The notes below the pieces were generated by a model. The model made no database searches. It was not told the DNA's origin and saw only the letters and a program-made list of their open reading frames with translations. 20,330 bases of DNA, taken from the NCBI GenBank assembly GCA_011049495.1, contig DSBF01000468.1, positions 1 to 20,330 on the forward strand, read 5' to 3'. Source of the stretch: Ignavibacteria bacterium. GTDB lineage: Bacteria > Bacteroidota > Ignavibacteria > Ignavibacteriales > Melioribacteraceae. The translations under genes were made by a program, and so were the position numbers. Positions 7,819 to 14,401 of this stretch are shown here, in pieces (the first letter of the stretch is position 1; every line of letters begins with the position of its first letter).

Positions 7819-8793
7819 TTGCGAAGCAAAACTTACAACGTACTCGATTCGATAGGGAATACACCCATTGTTCGCCTTGATAATATCTCAAAAGGATTAA
7901 AAGCAAAAATTTGGGCTAAGTTGGAATTTATGAATCCCGGCGGAAGCCTAAAAGACCGAATTGCTTTATATATGGTTGAGAAAGCCGAACGCGAAGGTAA
8001 AATTAAACCGGGCGATACAATTTTAGAAAACTCTTCCGGAAATACGGCAATGGGATTAGCTATTGTTGCCCGGCAAAAGGGATATAAATTAAAAATTGTC
8101 ATCCGTAATACAACAAGCAAAGAAAAAATTAAAATGCTGCAAGTACTTGGAGTTGATGTAATTTTAGTCGATGCAAACTTACCACCGGAACATCCTGAAT
8201 CTTACAATAATTTTGCAGAAAATTTAGCCAAGCAGCATTCGGATTATTACTATATCGATCAACATAATAATCTTGATAATAACGAATCACATTACAAAAC
8301 AACCGGACCGGAAATTTGGGAACAAATGGAAGGGAAAGTTGATTATGTAGTTGCCGGAGTCGGAACAGGCGGCACTCTTTGCGGTGCGGGTAAATACTTG
8401 AAAGAAAAAAATCCTAATGTAAAACTTATCGGTGTCGATCCGATGGGATCAATTTTCTATAATTATTTCAAAGAGAGAAAATTGATTCAACCATATCGAT
8501 ATAAAGTAGAAGGAATTGGTGATGAATTTTTAATTAAAACAGCTCAACTTGAATTGCTTGACGATATGTACCAAGTGGAAGATAAAACTGCATTTCAATG
8601 GACAAAAAAATTAGCAAATGAAGAAGGGATTCTCTCAGGTGGATCAAGCGGTGCAAATATTTGGGCTTCAGTTAAACTCGCAAAAGAAATCGACCGTGAA
8701 GCAAACATTGTAACAATAATTTGTGATTCAGGTTATAAATACTTCAGTACGATTTATAATGATGAGTGGCTGAAGGAAAATGATCTTCTTTAG
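7819..8793 (+). CDS. CysK/CBS-type PLP beta-replacement enzyme, no CBS domains
   Basis: 324-residue fold-type II PLP enzyme of the O-acetylserine sulfhydrylase / cystathionine beta-synthase family. Seen: IGNTP at residues 12-16, PLP lysine Lys45 in NPGGSLKDR, substrate loop SSGNT at 72-76, phosphate loop GTGGT at 182-186, SGGSSGAN, and CDSGYKYFST near the end. The loop reads SSGNTAMG where the family normally has TSGNTGIG, so Ala77 replaces a usually conserved Gly; the CDTGERYLS motif is also altered. This may mean a changed substrate. It resembles the neighbouring beta-synthase catalytic core but stops where that protein's CBS domains begin. Start is TTG with AGG 8 nt upstream; the first in-frame ATG lies in the active-site motif. 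Cysteine synthase, cystathionine synthase and a specialised paralog all remain possible. Confidence 0.82.
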   Translation: MRSKTYNVLDSIGNTPIVRLDNISKGLKAKIWAKLEFMNPGGSLKDRIALYMVEKAEREGKIKPGDTILENSSGNTAMGLAIVARQKGYKLKIVIRNTTSKEKIKMLQVLGVDVILVDANLPPEHPESYNNFAENLAKQHSDYYYIDQHNNLDNNESHYKTTGPEIWEQMEGKVDYVVAGVGTGGTLCGAGKYLKEKNPNVKLIGVDPMGSIFYNYFKERKLIQPYRYKVEGIGDEFLIKTAQLELLDDMYQVEDKTAFQWTKKLANEEGILSGGSSGANIWASVKLAKEIDREANIVTIICDSGYKYFSTIYNDEWLKENDLL

Positions 8794-8800
8794 AAATTCT

Positions 8801-8837
8801 TTGATTGTAATTTTATAAACTGCTATTTTTATTACAA
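8801..8837 (+). promoter_or_regulatory. Candidate hicBA promoter with overlapping inverted repeat
   Basis: TTGATT at 8801-8806 and TATTTT at 8824-8829 are 17 bp apart, placing a start near 8836, about 20 nt before hicB. The perfect 7-bp arms TTGTAAT (8805-8811) and ATTACAA (8831-8837) span the -10 element, as an autoregulatory operator would. AT-richness makes chance matches likely. Confidence 0.3.
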
Positions 8838-8855
8838 ATAGATGCGGAAGCTACG

Positions 8856-9062
8856 ATGCAAGAAATTATTTTTATGATTCAAGACTCATTAGACGGTGGA
8901 TTTGAGGCAAAAGCTGTTGGATATTCTATTTTTACAGAAGCTGAATCTATGGAGGAGCTTAAAGAACGCATTATTGAAGCTGTCGATTGTCATTTTGAAG
9001 AAGGGAAGAAACCAAAATTAATTAGACTGCATTATGTTAAAGAAGAGATTATTGCAGCGTGA
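8856..9062 (+). CDS. hicB: HicB-family antitoxin, short form
   Basis: 68 residues matching the partial RNase H-like fold of HicB antitoxins: an N-terminal beta strand, a GFEAKAVGYSIFTEAESMEELKE-like pattern (strand, acidic-rich helix), then VDCHFEEGKKP and a final strand. It should bind and block the HicA toxin beside it. It ends where longer HicB proteins carry an HTH or RHH DNA-binding domain, so autoregulation would need another mechanism. Start ATG with GGAAG 6 nt upstream. Antitoxin precedes toxin, and the stop overlaps the GTG of hicA by four bases. The pair sits between two sulfur-enzyme genes on the same strand. Confidence 0.85.
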   Translation: MQEIIFMIQDSLDGGFEAKAVGYSIFTEAESMEELKERIIEAVDCHFEEGKKPKLIRLHYVKEEIIAA

Positions 9063-9304
9063 GATTGCCTCGTGATATCTCAGGCGATCAGCTTGTTTTA
9101 GCTTTAGAGCAATTTGGTTATCAAGTTTCTCGACAGAAAGGAAGTCATATAAGGTTGTCTAAAAATTTAGCTGGAAGGAACCACCACATAACCATCCCAA
9201 ATCATAGTCCCATAAAAATTGGAACACTCAATAGTATTATTAATGATCTGGCTTCATTTCATAGATTGTCCAAAAATGAATTATTAGAAAAATTGTTTGA
9301 TTAA
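9059..9304 (+). CDS. hicA: HicA-family mRNA interferase toxin
   Basis: 81 residues with the double-stranded RNA-binding-like HicA fold: MRLPRDISGDQLVLALEQFG, then a GSH motif with the expected catalytic His30, and the HHITIPNHSPIKIGTLNSI strand-turn-helix typical of the family. HicA cleaves mRNA in the translating cell until neutralised by HicB. Start is GTG within the GTGA overlap with the hicB stop, so translation is coupled. It looks complete: the His is present and there is no frameshift. A tail of about 15 residues after the core (LSKNELLEKLFD) is mildly unusual. HicA can reach 80-90 residues in some genomes. Confidence 0.9.
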   Translation: MRLPRDISGDQLVLALEQFGYQVSRQKGSHIRLSKNLAGRNHHITIPNHSPIKIGTLNSIINDLASFHRLSKNELLEKLFD

Positions 9305-9415
9305 TTCTAATTGCCTTATTAAGAATTACTTCTCAATCTATAGCTCTTAACTTTTCATTCCCCAACAATTCTTTATAAATTTGTACATCAAATCTTATTT
9401 TAAAAGGTAAACGTT

Positions 9416-10777
9416 TTGGAATATAAAAACAGTATAATAGATTTAATCGGTAATACACCTTTGATTCAACTAAATAAATTAAACAAGGGATTGAAACCAA
9501 AAATATTCGCCAAGCTTGAATCACATAATCCCGGCGGAAGCGTAAAAGATAGAATTGGTTTGGCAATGATTGAAGATGCAGAACGCTCCGGTCAACTCAA
9601 ACCCGGAGGAACCGTAATTGAAGCTACAAGTGGAAACACCGGGATCGGGTTAGCTTTGACTGCATTAATAAAAGGGTACAAATCTGTTTTCGTAGTGACA
9701 GATAAGGTAAGCAGTGAAAAAATTAATTATCTACGCGCACTTGGCTCAGAAGTTATTGTTGTTTCAAATGCAGTTGAACCGGATCATCCTGAATATTATG
9801 TAAATGTTGCGAAGAGAATTCATAACGAAACACCAAATTCAATTTTTGCTTATCAATATTCGAATCCGGCTAATCCTGAAATTCATTACAAGACTACTGG
9901 ACCTGAGATTTGGGGGCAGACAGACGGTAAAATAACTCATTTTATTTCAAGTATCGGAACAGGTGGAACTATTAGTGGAACGGGGAGATTTCTTAAAGAG
10001 AAAAATCCGAATATAAAAGTAATTGGAGCAGATCCTCTTGGTTCGATTTTCAAAACTTATAAAGAAACCGGCGAACTAATTAAAGGAACTCCGTATTTAG
10101 TTGAAGGAATTGGTCAAGATTGTCTGCCGGAAAATGTTCACTTCCAATATATCGACCAAATTATAAATGTAAGTGATAGAGAATCTTTTGCAATGGCAAG
10201 AAGATTAACTAAAGAGGAAGGAATATTTTGTGGAGGTAGTACCGGAACAATCGTTAAAGTAACTTTGGATATTGCAAAAGATTTGACAGAAAATGATGTT
10301 GTTGTTTTTATTGTTTGCGATACCGGTGAGAGATATCTTTCAAAAGTACATAACGAAACCTGGTTAAAAGATAATCGTATGCTTGAAGTTGAAATGAAAA
10401 TTCTGCGTGATGTTTCCGATGAGAAGAAAAGAAAAGGAATAGAAAATATTTGTTACGTTAACAATAATGCCATTGTGAAAGATGCAGTAGAGATATTCAA
10501 TAAAAACGGATTTACTCAAATCCCCGTATTTGATGAAAGACTTAAACCGGTCGGATCAATTCGTGAAAATAAATTGATGGGAAAACTTGTTGAAGATTCG
10601 AAATTACTAAATGCTAAAGTTAGCAAGGTAATGGAAGAATCTTTCCCGGTTATTGATGCAAAAACCGAAATCGCAGAAGTAAAGAAAATTCTAAAGAATA
10701 CAACTGCTGTTTTGGTAAGTGACTTTGGCAGAATAACCGATATAATTACAAGATATGATTTGATTGATTTTTCGTAA
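9416..10777 (+). CDS. Cystathionine beta-synthase with C-terminal CBS domain pair
   Basis: 453-residue PLP enzyme expected to condense homocysteine with serine (or an activated serine) to cystathionine, the first step of reverse transsulfuration. Seen: IGNTP at residues 11-15, PLP Lys44 in NPGGSVKDR, TSGNTGIG at 71-78, HYKTTGPEIW at 157-166, phosphate loop GTGGT at 181-185, CGGSTG and CDTGERYLS. The catalytic core ends near residue 325; two CBS motifs follow (about 335-453), the Bateman module known to bind adenosyl ligands such as AdoMet in this family. Start is TTG at 9416 with AAAGG 8 nt upstream; no suitable in-frame ATG exists. It shares its core with the shorter paralog 1.6 kb upstream. 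An O-acetylserine-dependent activity cannot be excluded. Confidence 0.88.
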   Translation: MEYKNSIIDLIGNTPLIQLNKLNKGLKPKIFAKLESHNPGGSVKDRIGLAMIEDAERSGQLKPGGTVIEATSGNTGIGLALTALIKGYKSVFVVTDKVSSEKINYLRALGSEVIVVSNAVEPDHPEYYVNVAKRIHNETPNSIFAYQYSNPANPEIHYKTTGPEIWGQTDGKITHFISSIGTGGTISGTGRFLKEKNPNIKVIGADPLGSIFKTYKETGELIKGTPYLVEGIGQDCLPENVHFQYIDQIINVSDRESFAMARRLTKEEGIFCGGSTGTIVKVTLDIAKDLTENDVVVFIVCDTGERYLSKVHNETWLKDNRMLEVEMKILRDVSDEKKRKGIENICYVNNNAIVKDAVEIFNKNGFTQIPVFDERLKPVGSIRENKLMGKLVEDSKLLNAKVSKVMEESFPVIDAKTEIAEVKKILKNTTAVLVSDFGRITDIITRYDLIDFS

Positions 10778-10783
10778 TTGAAC

Positions 10784-10828
10784 TTGAATAATGGAATGGA
10801 GTCCTTTATATTGGGTCTTAAAATAAGA
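10784..10828 (+). promoter_or_regulatory. Candidate promoter/operator of the RHH-mazF module
   Basis: TTGAAT (10784-10789) and TATATT (10807-10812) are exactly 17 bp apart, in a 71-bp gap between the beta-synthase stop and the antitoxin start. TCTTA-AAA-TAAGA at 10816-10828 is a 5-bp inverted repeat directly downstream of the -10, a size and position suiting an RHH antitoxin operator. This is the best sigma-70-like match I noticed in the window. Confidence 0.42.
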
Positions 10829-10848
10829 ACTAATTTTCGGGGCATTAA

Positions 10849-11082
10849 ATGAAACAATCAAAAATTAGCTTTTCCGAAGAGCAAATTCAATTTATTAATA
10901 AATATTCAGAAATGGGATTTAAGGATAAAAGTGAACTTGTAAGAAAAGCACTAAAAGAGTATCAGAAAAAGGTAGAAGAAAAAGAACTTATCGAATCCGC
11001 TAAGTTATACACAAAGATTTATAATGCTGATAAGGATTTAAGGTTATTAACCGACTCTGCGATAAATGAATGGCCCGAATAA
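10849..11082 (+). CDS. Ribbon-helix-helix antitoxin (MazE-like partner)
   Basis: 77 residues. The N-terminal SKISFSEEQIQFINKYSEMGFKDKSELVRKALKEY fits an RHH DNA-binding domain: one strand, a helix, a turn with Gly, then a second helix containing SELVRKAL. The acidic C-terminal half (KELIESAKLYTKIYNADKDLRLLTDSAINEWPE) would be the flexible toxin-binding tail. As in other RHH antitoxins it should repress its own operon as a dimer and neutralise the toxin encoded next. Start ATG with GGGG 6 nt upstream. It overlaps mazF, consistent with an antitoxin-first module. Family assignment rests on pattern and context rather than strong sequence identity. Confidence 0.75.
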   Translation: MKQSKISFSEEQIQFINKYSEMGFKDKSELVRKALKEYQKKVEEKELIESAKLYTKIYNADKDLRLLTDSAINEWPE

Positions 11083-11435
11083 TGAATTTCGAAAAAGGTG
11101 ATATAATTGATGTCAATTTAGAACCAACTATCGGTTTCGAAACTGGGAAAATTCGACCATGCATTATTGTAACAAATAATGTTTACAATAAATATTTACC
11201 GGTAATTCAAGTAGTGCCAATTACTACATGGTCTGATAAAAAATCAAATATAAAATCGAATATTGAGCTTTTACCTGATAAAGAAAACGGATTAACGAAA
11301 AAATCTATTGCAGATTGTTTACAAACGAGACCGATAGATATTGAAAAAAGATTTGTTAATCGACGTGGTCATATTAGCAAAAGTACACTTCAAAAAATTG
11401 ATGAAGCAATTAAAATAGTATTTGATTTGACTTAG
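11070..11435 (+). CDS. mazF: MazF/PemK-family endoribonuclease toxin
   Basis: 121 residues of the SH3-like MazF/PemK barrel. Seen: the opening FEKGDIIDVNLEPTIGFE, then GKIRPCIIVTNN with the conserved Arg29-Pro30, VVPITTW (the conserved Thr/Ser strand), DCLQTRPIDIEKR and a final helix. The family cleaves mRNA at short sequence motifs. Two starts are possible: ATG at 11070, overlapping the antitoxin by 13 bases, and ATG at 11082, whose A is the last base of the antitoxin TAA. Neither has a clear ribosome binding site, which suggests coupling. I list the longer form because MARI is a common opening in the family, but 11082 is nearly as likely. No inactivating change is visible. Confidence 0.88.
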   Translation: MARIMNFEKGDIIDVNLEPTIGFETGKIRPCIIVTNNVYNKYLPVIQVVPITTWSDKKSNIKSNIELLPDKENGLTKKSIADCLQTRPIDIEKRFVNRRGHISKSTLQKIDEAIKIVFDLT

Positions 11436-11530
11436 CATGTATTATGAAACAAACTTTCCAAAAGTTACACAGATATGCAAATTCTTAGAAGAATAAATAG
11501 TCAATAGAAAATAATAAATAGGAAATTAAA

Positions 11531-12664
11531 ATGGGTTTTCAAACAGATGCAGTTCATGCCGGACAAAAACCGGAACCGTTAAGCGGTGCAATAACAATTC
11601 CGATTTATCAAACATCCACATATCATCAAGAAGAACTTGGTAAGCATAAAGGTTATGAATACGGAAGAACACACAACCCGACTCGCGAAGCAATGGAAAA
11701 AAATATTGCAACTCTTGAAAAGGGAAAATATGGTATCGCCTATTCATCGGGACTTTCTTCAGTACAAGCGCTGATGGGTTTGTTAAAGCAAGGTGATCAT
11801 GTTGTTATATCAAATAATGTTTACGGTGGAACATACCGTCAGCTTGAATTGAATATGACAAATTATGGATTGTCATTTTCATGGGTTGACACATCCGACT
11901 TAAAAAATATTGAAGATGCAATTAAAGAAAACACAAAAATGGTTTTTATCGAAACACCGACTAACCCAATGCTGAACTTAACCGACATAAAGGGAACGGT
12001 TGAGATAGCCAAAAAAAATAATCTAATTTCCGTTGTCGATAATACTTTTATGAGTCCTTATTTCCAAAATCCGTTGATTCTTGGTGCAGATGTTGTTTTA
12101 CATAGTACGACAAAATATATTAATGGTCATTGCGATGTAGTAGGCGGAATATTGATTACTAATAATGAAAAAATTCATGAACGATTAAGATATTTACAAA
12201 ATGCAATCGGTGCAGTACCGTCTCCTTTTGATTGCTGGCTCACATTGCGTTCAACAAAAACTCTAGCACTAAGAATGAAACAGCATAACGAAAATGCAAT
12301 CAAAATTGCCGAATACCTCGAAAGTCAAAGTTATGCGGAAAGAGTGATTTATCCCGGATTGAAATCTCACCCGCAGCATGAATTAGCAAAAAAACAAATG
12401 ACCGGTTTTGGCGGAATGATTTCTGTTGATTTCGGAACATTTGAAAAAGCAAAAAAAGTTCTTAATAGAGTAAAAATCTTTGCATTAGCCGAAAGTCTCG
12501 GTGGAGTTGAAAGTTTAATTTGTCATCCGGCTTCAATGACCCACGCCGCAGTTCCAAAAGAAGAACGAGAAAAAATTGGTATTACAGATAGTCTGGTTCG
12601 TTTTTCAGTAGGGATTGAAGATGCCGAGGATTTGATTGCTGATATTGAATTAGCGCTCAAATAA
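11531..12664 (+). CDS. Cystathionine gamma-lyase / gamma-synthase (Cys/Met metabolism PLP enzyme)
   Basis: 377-residue fold-type I PLP enzyme of the gamma-family. Seen: YGRTHNPTR at residues 44-52, YSSGLSSVQA, NNVYGGTYR at 96-103, PLP-pyridine Asp170 in VVDNTF, catalytic Lys195 in HSTTKYINGH, AVPSPFDC, and SLGGVESLICHPASMTH. Reverse transsulfuration makes gamma-lyase (cystathionine to cysteine, 2-oxobutanoate and ammonia) the natural partner of the beta-synthase upstream. Sequence alone does not separate it from gamma-synthase or O-acetylhomoserine enzymes: the C-terminal loop reads ESLICHP, whereas the human lyase has an extra acidic residue there (ESLAELP). Gly replaces the active-site Cys typical of methionine gamma-lyase. 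Start ATG follows AGGAAA. Confidence 0.9.
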   Translation: MGFQTDAVHAGQKPEPLSGAITIPIYQTSTYHQEELGKHKGYEYGRTHNPTREAMEKNIATLEKGKYGIAYSSGLSSVQALMGLLKQGDHVVISNNVYGGTYRQLELNMTNYGLSFSWVDTSDLKNIEDAIKENTKMVFIETPTNPMLNLTDIKGTVEIAKKNNLISVVDNTFMSPYFQNPLILGADVVLHSTTKYINGHCDVVGGILITNNEKIHERLRYLQNAIGAVPSPFDCWLTLRSTKTLALRMKQHNENAIKIAEYLESQSYAERVIYPGLKSHPQHELAKKQMTGFGGMISVDFGTFEKAKKVLNRVKIFALAESLGGVESLICHPASMTHAAVPKEEREKIGITDSLVRFSVGIEDAEDLIADIELALK

Positions 12665-12954
12665 ATTTAAGATTTTAACTGACTACAGAATAGATCGCAG
12701 ATCTCACAGAAAAAACTGATACACACAGATTTTTTCTGTGGAAATCTGAATTTTCTGCGGCATCTGTGTCCTATTCAACTCTTATTCCTATTAGCTTTTT
12801 TTATGCAGATTCCTTTAATTTGTCACAAATTCAAAAGAAAATTTTAGTATACAAATTCAACTCGCATATAAAGTGAAGGATATCCCTTTTTCTATTTTCT
12901 AAGGACATAGAAATCCTTAATTTTGTAAAAGAAATTTAAAAAGGGAGGAAAACT
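12665..12954. other. Intergenic region with palindromic repeat and leader hairpin
   Basis: 290 bp between two gamma-family genes. The first part carries the nested palindrome described separately (12696-12769). The second part is AT-rich and has a perfect palindrome GGATATCC at 12878-12885 and a hairpin TAAGGA (12900-12905) / TCCTTA (12914-12919) just before the strong ribosome binding site AAAGGGAGG of the next gene. AAGGAT at 12876-12881 can instead pair with ATCCTT at 12913-12918, so two structures compete. I see no SAM riboswitch core and no ORF. Confidence 0.5.
12696..12769. repeat. Nested palindromic intergenic repeat
   Basis: 74 bp with several complementary arms: CGCAGA (12696-12701) / TCTGCG (12754-12759), CACAGAAAAAA (12705-12715) / TTTTTTCTGTG (12730-12740), ACACAGAT (12723-12730) / ATCTGTGT (12762-12769) and CAGATTT (12726-12732) / AAATCTG (12742-12748). 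Some arms compete, so alternative folds are possible. The pattern of CACAGATTTTTCTGTG-like words resembles intergenic repeats I recall from several phyla, though I could not check this. It lies 31 bp after the gamma-lyase stop and could aid termination. Confidence 0.65.
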
Positions 12955-14274
12955 ATGTCAGATAAAACGACTGCAACGAAAAATAAGATCGATGACTCCA
13001 AATATTCAATGGAGACTCATGTAATTTACGGAAAGCATGTAACTGATAAATGGGATTACTCACATCATGTAACTGCGCCGATTTCATCCTCAACAACTTT
13101 TCGCTTGGATTCGGTAGAAAGGGGAGCGCAAGGATTTCAGCAATTTGCGCAAACCGAAAAGTTTGGTGATGAAGCACCGATATTTATTTATGACCGTCTC
13201 GGTGAACCTAACAAAGATATGCTAGAAGAAAATCTTGCATACATTGAAAAGGGAGAGATGGCAGTAACTTTCGCCAGCGGAATGGGAGCAATTTCTGCTG
13301 TTCTTGGTGTATTGACAAAATCCGGTGACGAAATTATAACCCACTCAACACTTTATGGCTGTACAATTTCTTTATTTAATAATTGGTACCCACGTTATAA
13401 TATTCCCGTTCATCCGATTGATTTGACTGATCCGAATAATTTCTTCAAAGTTGTTAATGATAGAACTAGAGTTGTTTATTTAGAATCACCGGCTAACCCG
13501 AATTTGGATATTCTAAATTTAACAGAAATCAAAAAGATAGTCGATGATATAAACAAAACAAGAGTTGAATCGGATCATATAAAGATTGTTGTAGATAATA
13601 CTTTTGCAACTCCATTCTGCCAAAGACCAATTGAACTTGGAGCTGATTTTGTTGTTCACTCGTTAACAAAGGGTATCGGTGGTTTTGGAACTGATATGGG
13701 GGGAGTCGTTGTTGGTCCGAAAAAATTCCGTGATATGATTTTGCTTTATCGAAAAGATTTCGGAGCCGTGTTAAATACAAAAAGCGCTTGGGCAATTTTA
13801 ACTTATGGTTTGCCGACCTTGCCGCTTCGTCAAAAACAGCAAATTAAATCGGCGATGAGAATAGCGGAATTTTTGGAAGCACATCCGAAAATTTATTTTG
13901 TAAACTATCCAGGTTTGTCAAGTTATAAATATCACGAGCTTGCAAAAAAACAAATGATCGACTTCAATGGCAACTTTGCTCCCGGCAGTATGATTTATTT
14001 TACCATTAAAGGTGATACTGCAGCGGAAAGAAAATCAATCGGTGCAAAGTTTATGGATTATGTTGCCGATCATGCATATACGATGACGCTGGCTGTTAGT
14101 TTGGGACATACAAGAACTCTAATCGAACATCCGGCTTCAATGACCCACTCCGTTGTTCCACCGGATCAGCTTGAAGAAAGAGGTATTGATGCGGGCGGTG
14201 TGAGAATTGCCATTGGTCTTGAAAATACAGATGACATTTTAATGGATTTGGATGAGGCTTTGAAACAGTTGTAA
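12955..14274 (+). CDS. Methionine gamma-lyase-like PLP enzyme
   Basis: 439-residue gamma-family PLP enzyme. Seen: YDRLGEPN at residues 79-86 (the YxR that binds PLP phosphate from the neighbouring subunit), FASGMGAISAV, STLYGCTISLF with Tyr134 and Cys136, Asp214 in VVDNTFATP, catalytic Lys239 in HSLTKGIGG, and SLGHTRTLIEHPASMTHSVVPP. The Cys in YGC is the hallmark of methionine gamma-lyase, which splits methionine into methanethiol, 2-oxobutanoate and ammonia, so that is my preferred call. It is about 40 residues longer than classical lyases: an N-terminal extension, an insert around 52-76 and a charged insert near 199-210. A strong AAAGGGAGG precedes ATG. O-acetylhomoserine sulfhydrylase is a less likely alternative. 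Confidence 0.82.
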   Translation: MSDKTTATKNKIDDSKYSMETHVIYGKHVTDKWDYSHHVTAPISSSTTFRLDSVERGAQGFQQFAQTEKFGDEAPIFIYDRLGEPNKDMLEENLAYIEKGEMAVTFASGMGAISAVLGVLTKSGDEIITHSTLYGCTISLFNNWYPRYNIPVHPIDLTDPNNFFKVVNDRTRVVYLESPANPNLDILNLTEIKKIVDDINKTRVESDHIKIVVDNTFATPFCQRPIELGADFVVHSLTKGIGGFGTDMGGVVVGPKKFRDMILLYRKDFGAVLNTKSAWAILTYGLPTLPLRQKQQIKSAMRIAEFLEAHPKIYFVNYPGLSSYKYHELAKKQMIDFNGNFAPGSMIYFTIKGDTAAERKSIGAKFMDYVADHAYTMTLAVSLGHTRTLIEHPASMTHSVVPPDQLEERGIDAGGVRIAIGLENTDDILMDLDEALKQL

Positions 14275-14277
14275 TTT

Positions 14278-14358
14278 TGTAAAGCGACCATCCCTGGTCG
14301 CTTGTTCTGGATTTATATAAATCACAATCTATAAGCGACGAAGGATCGTCGCTATATA
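14278..14358. repeat. 81-bp double-hairpin repeat, copy 1
   Basis: Two hairpins joined by a 30-nt AT-rich linker. Hairpin A: arms AAGCGACCA (14282-14290) and TGGTCGCTT (14295-14303), loop TCCC. Hairpin B: arms AGCGACGA (14334-14341) and TCGTCGCT (14346-14353), loop AGGA. B is nearly the reverse complement of A, so the unit is itself a large imperfect palindrome. It differs from copy 2 at 11 of 81 positions, none of them in hairpin A or in the core of B. It begins 4 bp after the methionine gamma-lyase stop. Confidence 0.88.
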
Positions 14359-14401
14359 GAGCAACTTGTCTGACGTAGGTACGATTGCGGGAAACTTCTT
14401 C

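Noticed and set aside
12771..12954. SAM or cobalamin riboswitch before the methionine gamma-lyase-like gene.
   Set aside because: No conserved riboswitch core could be found; only short local hairpins are present.
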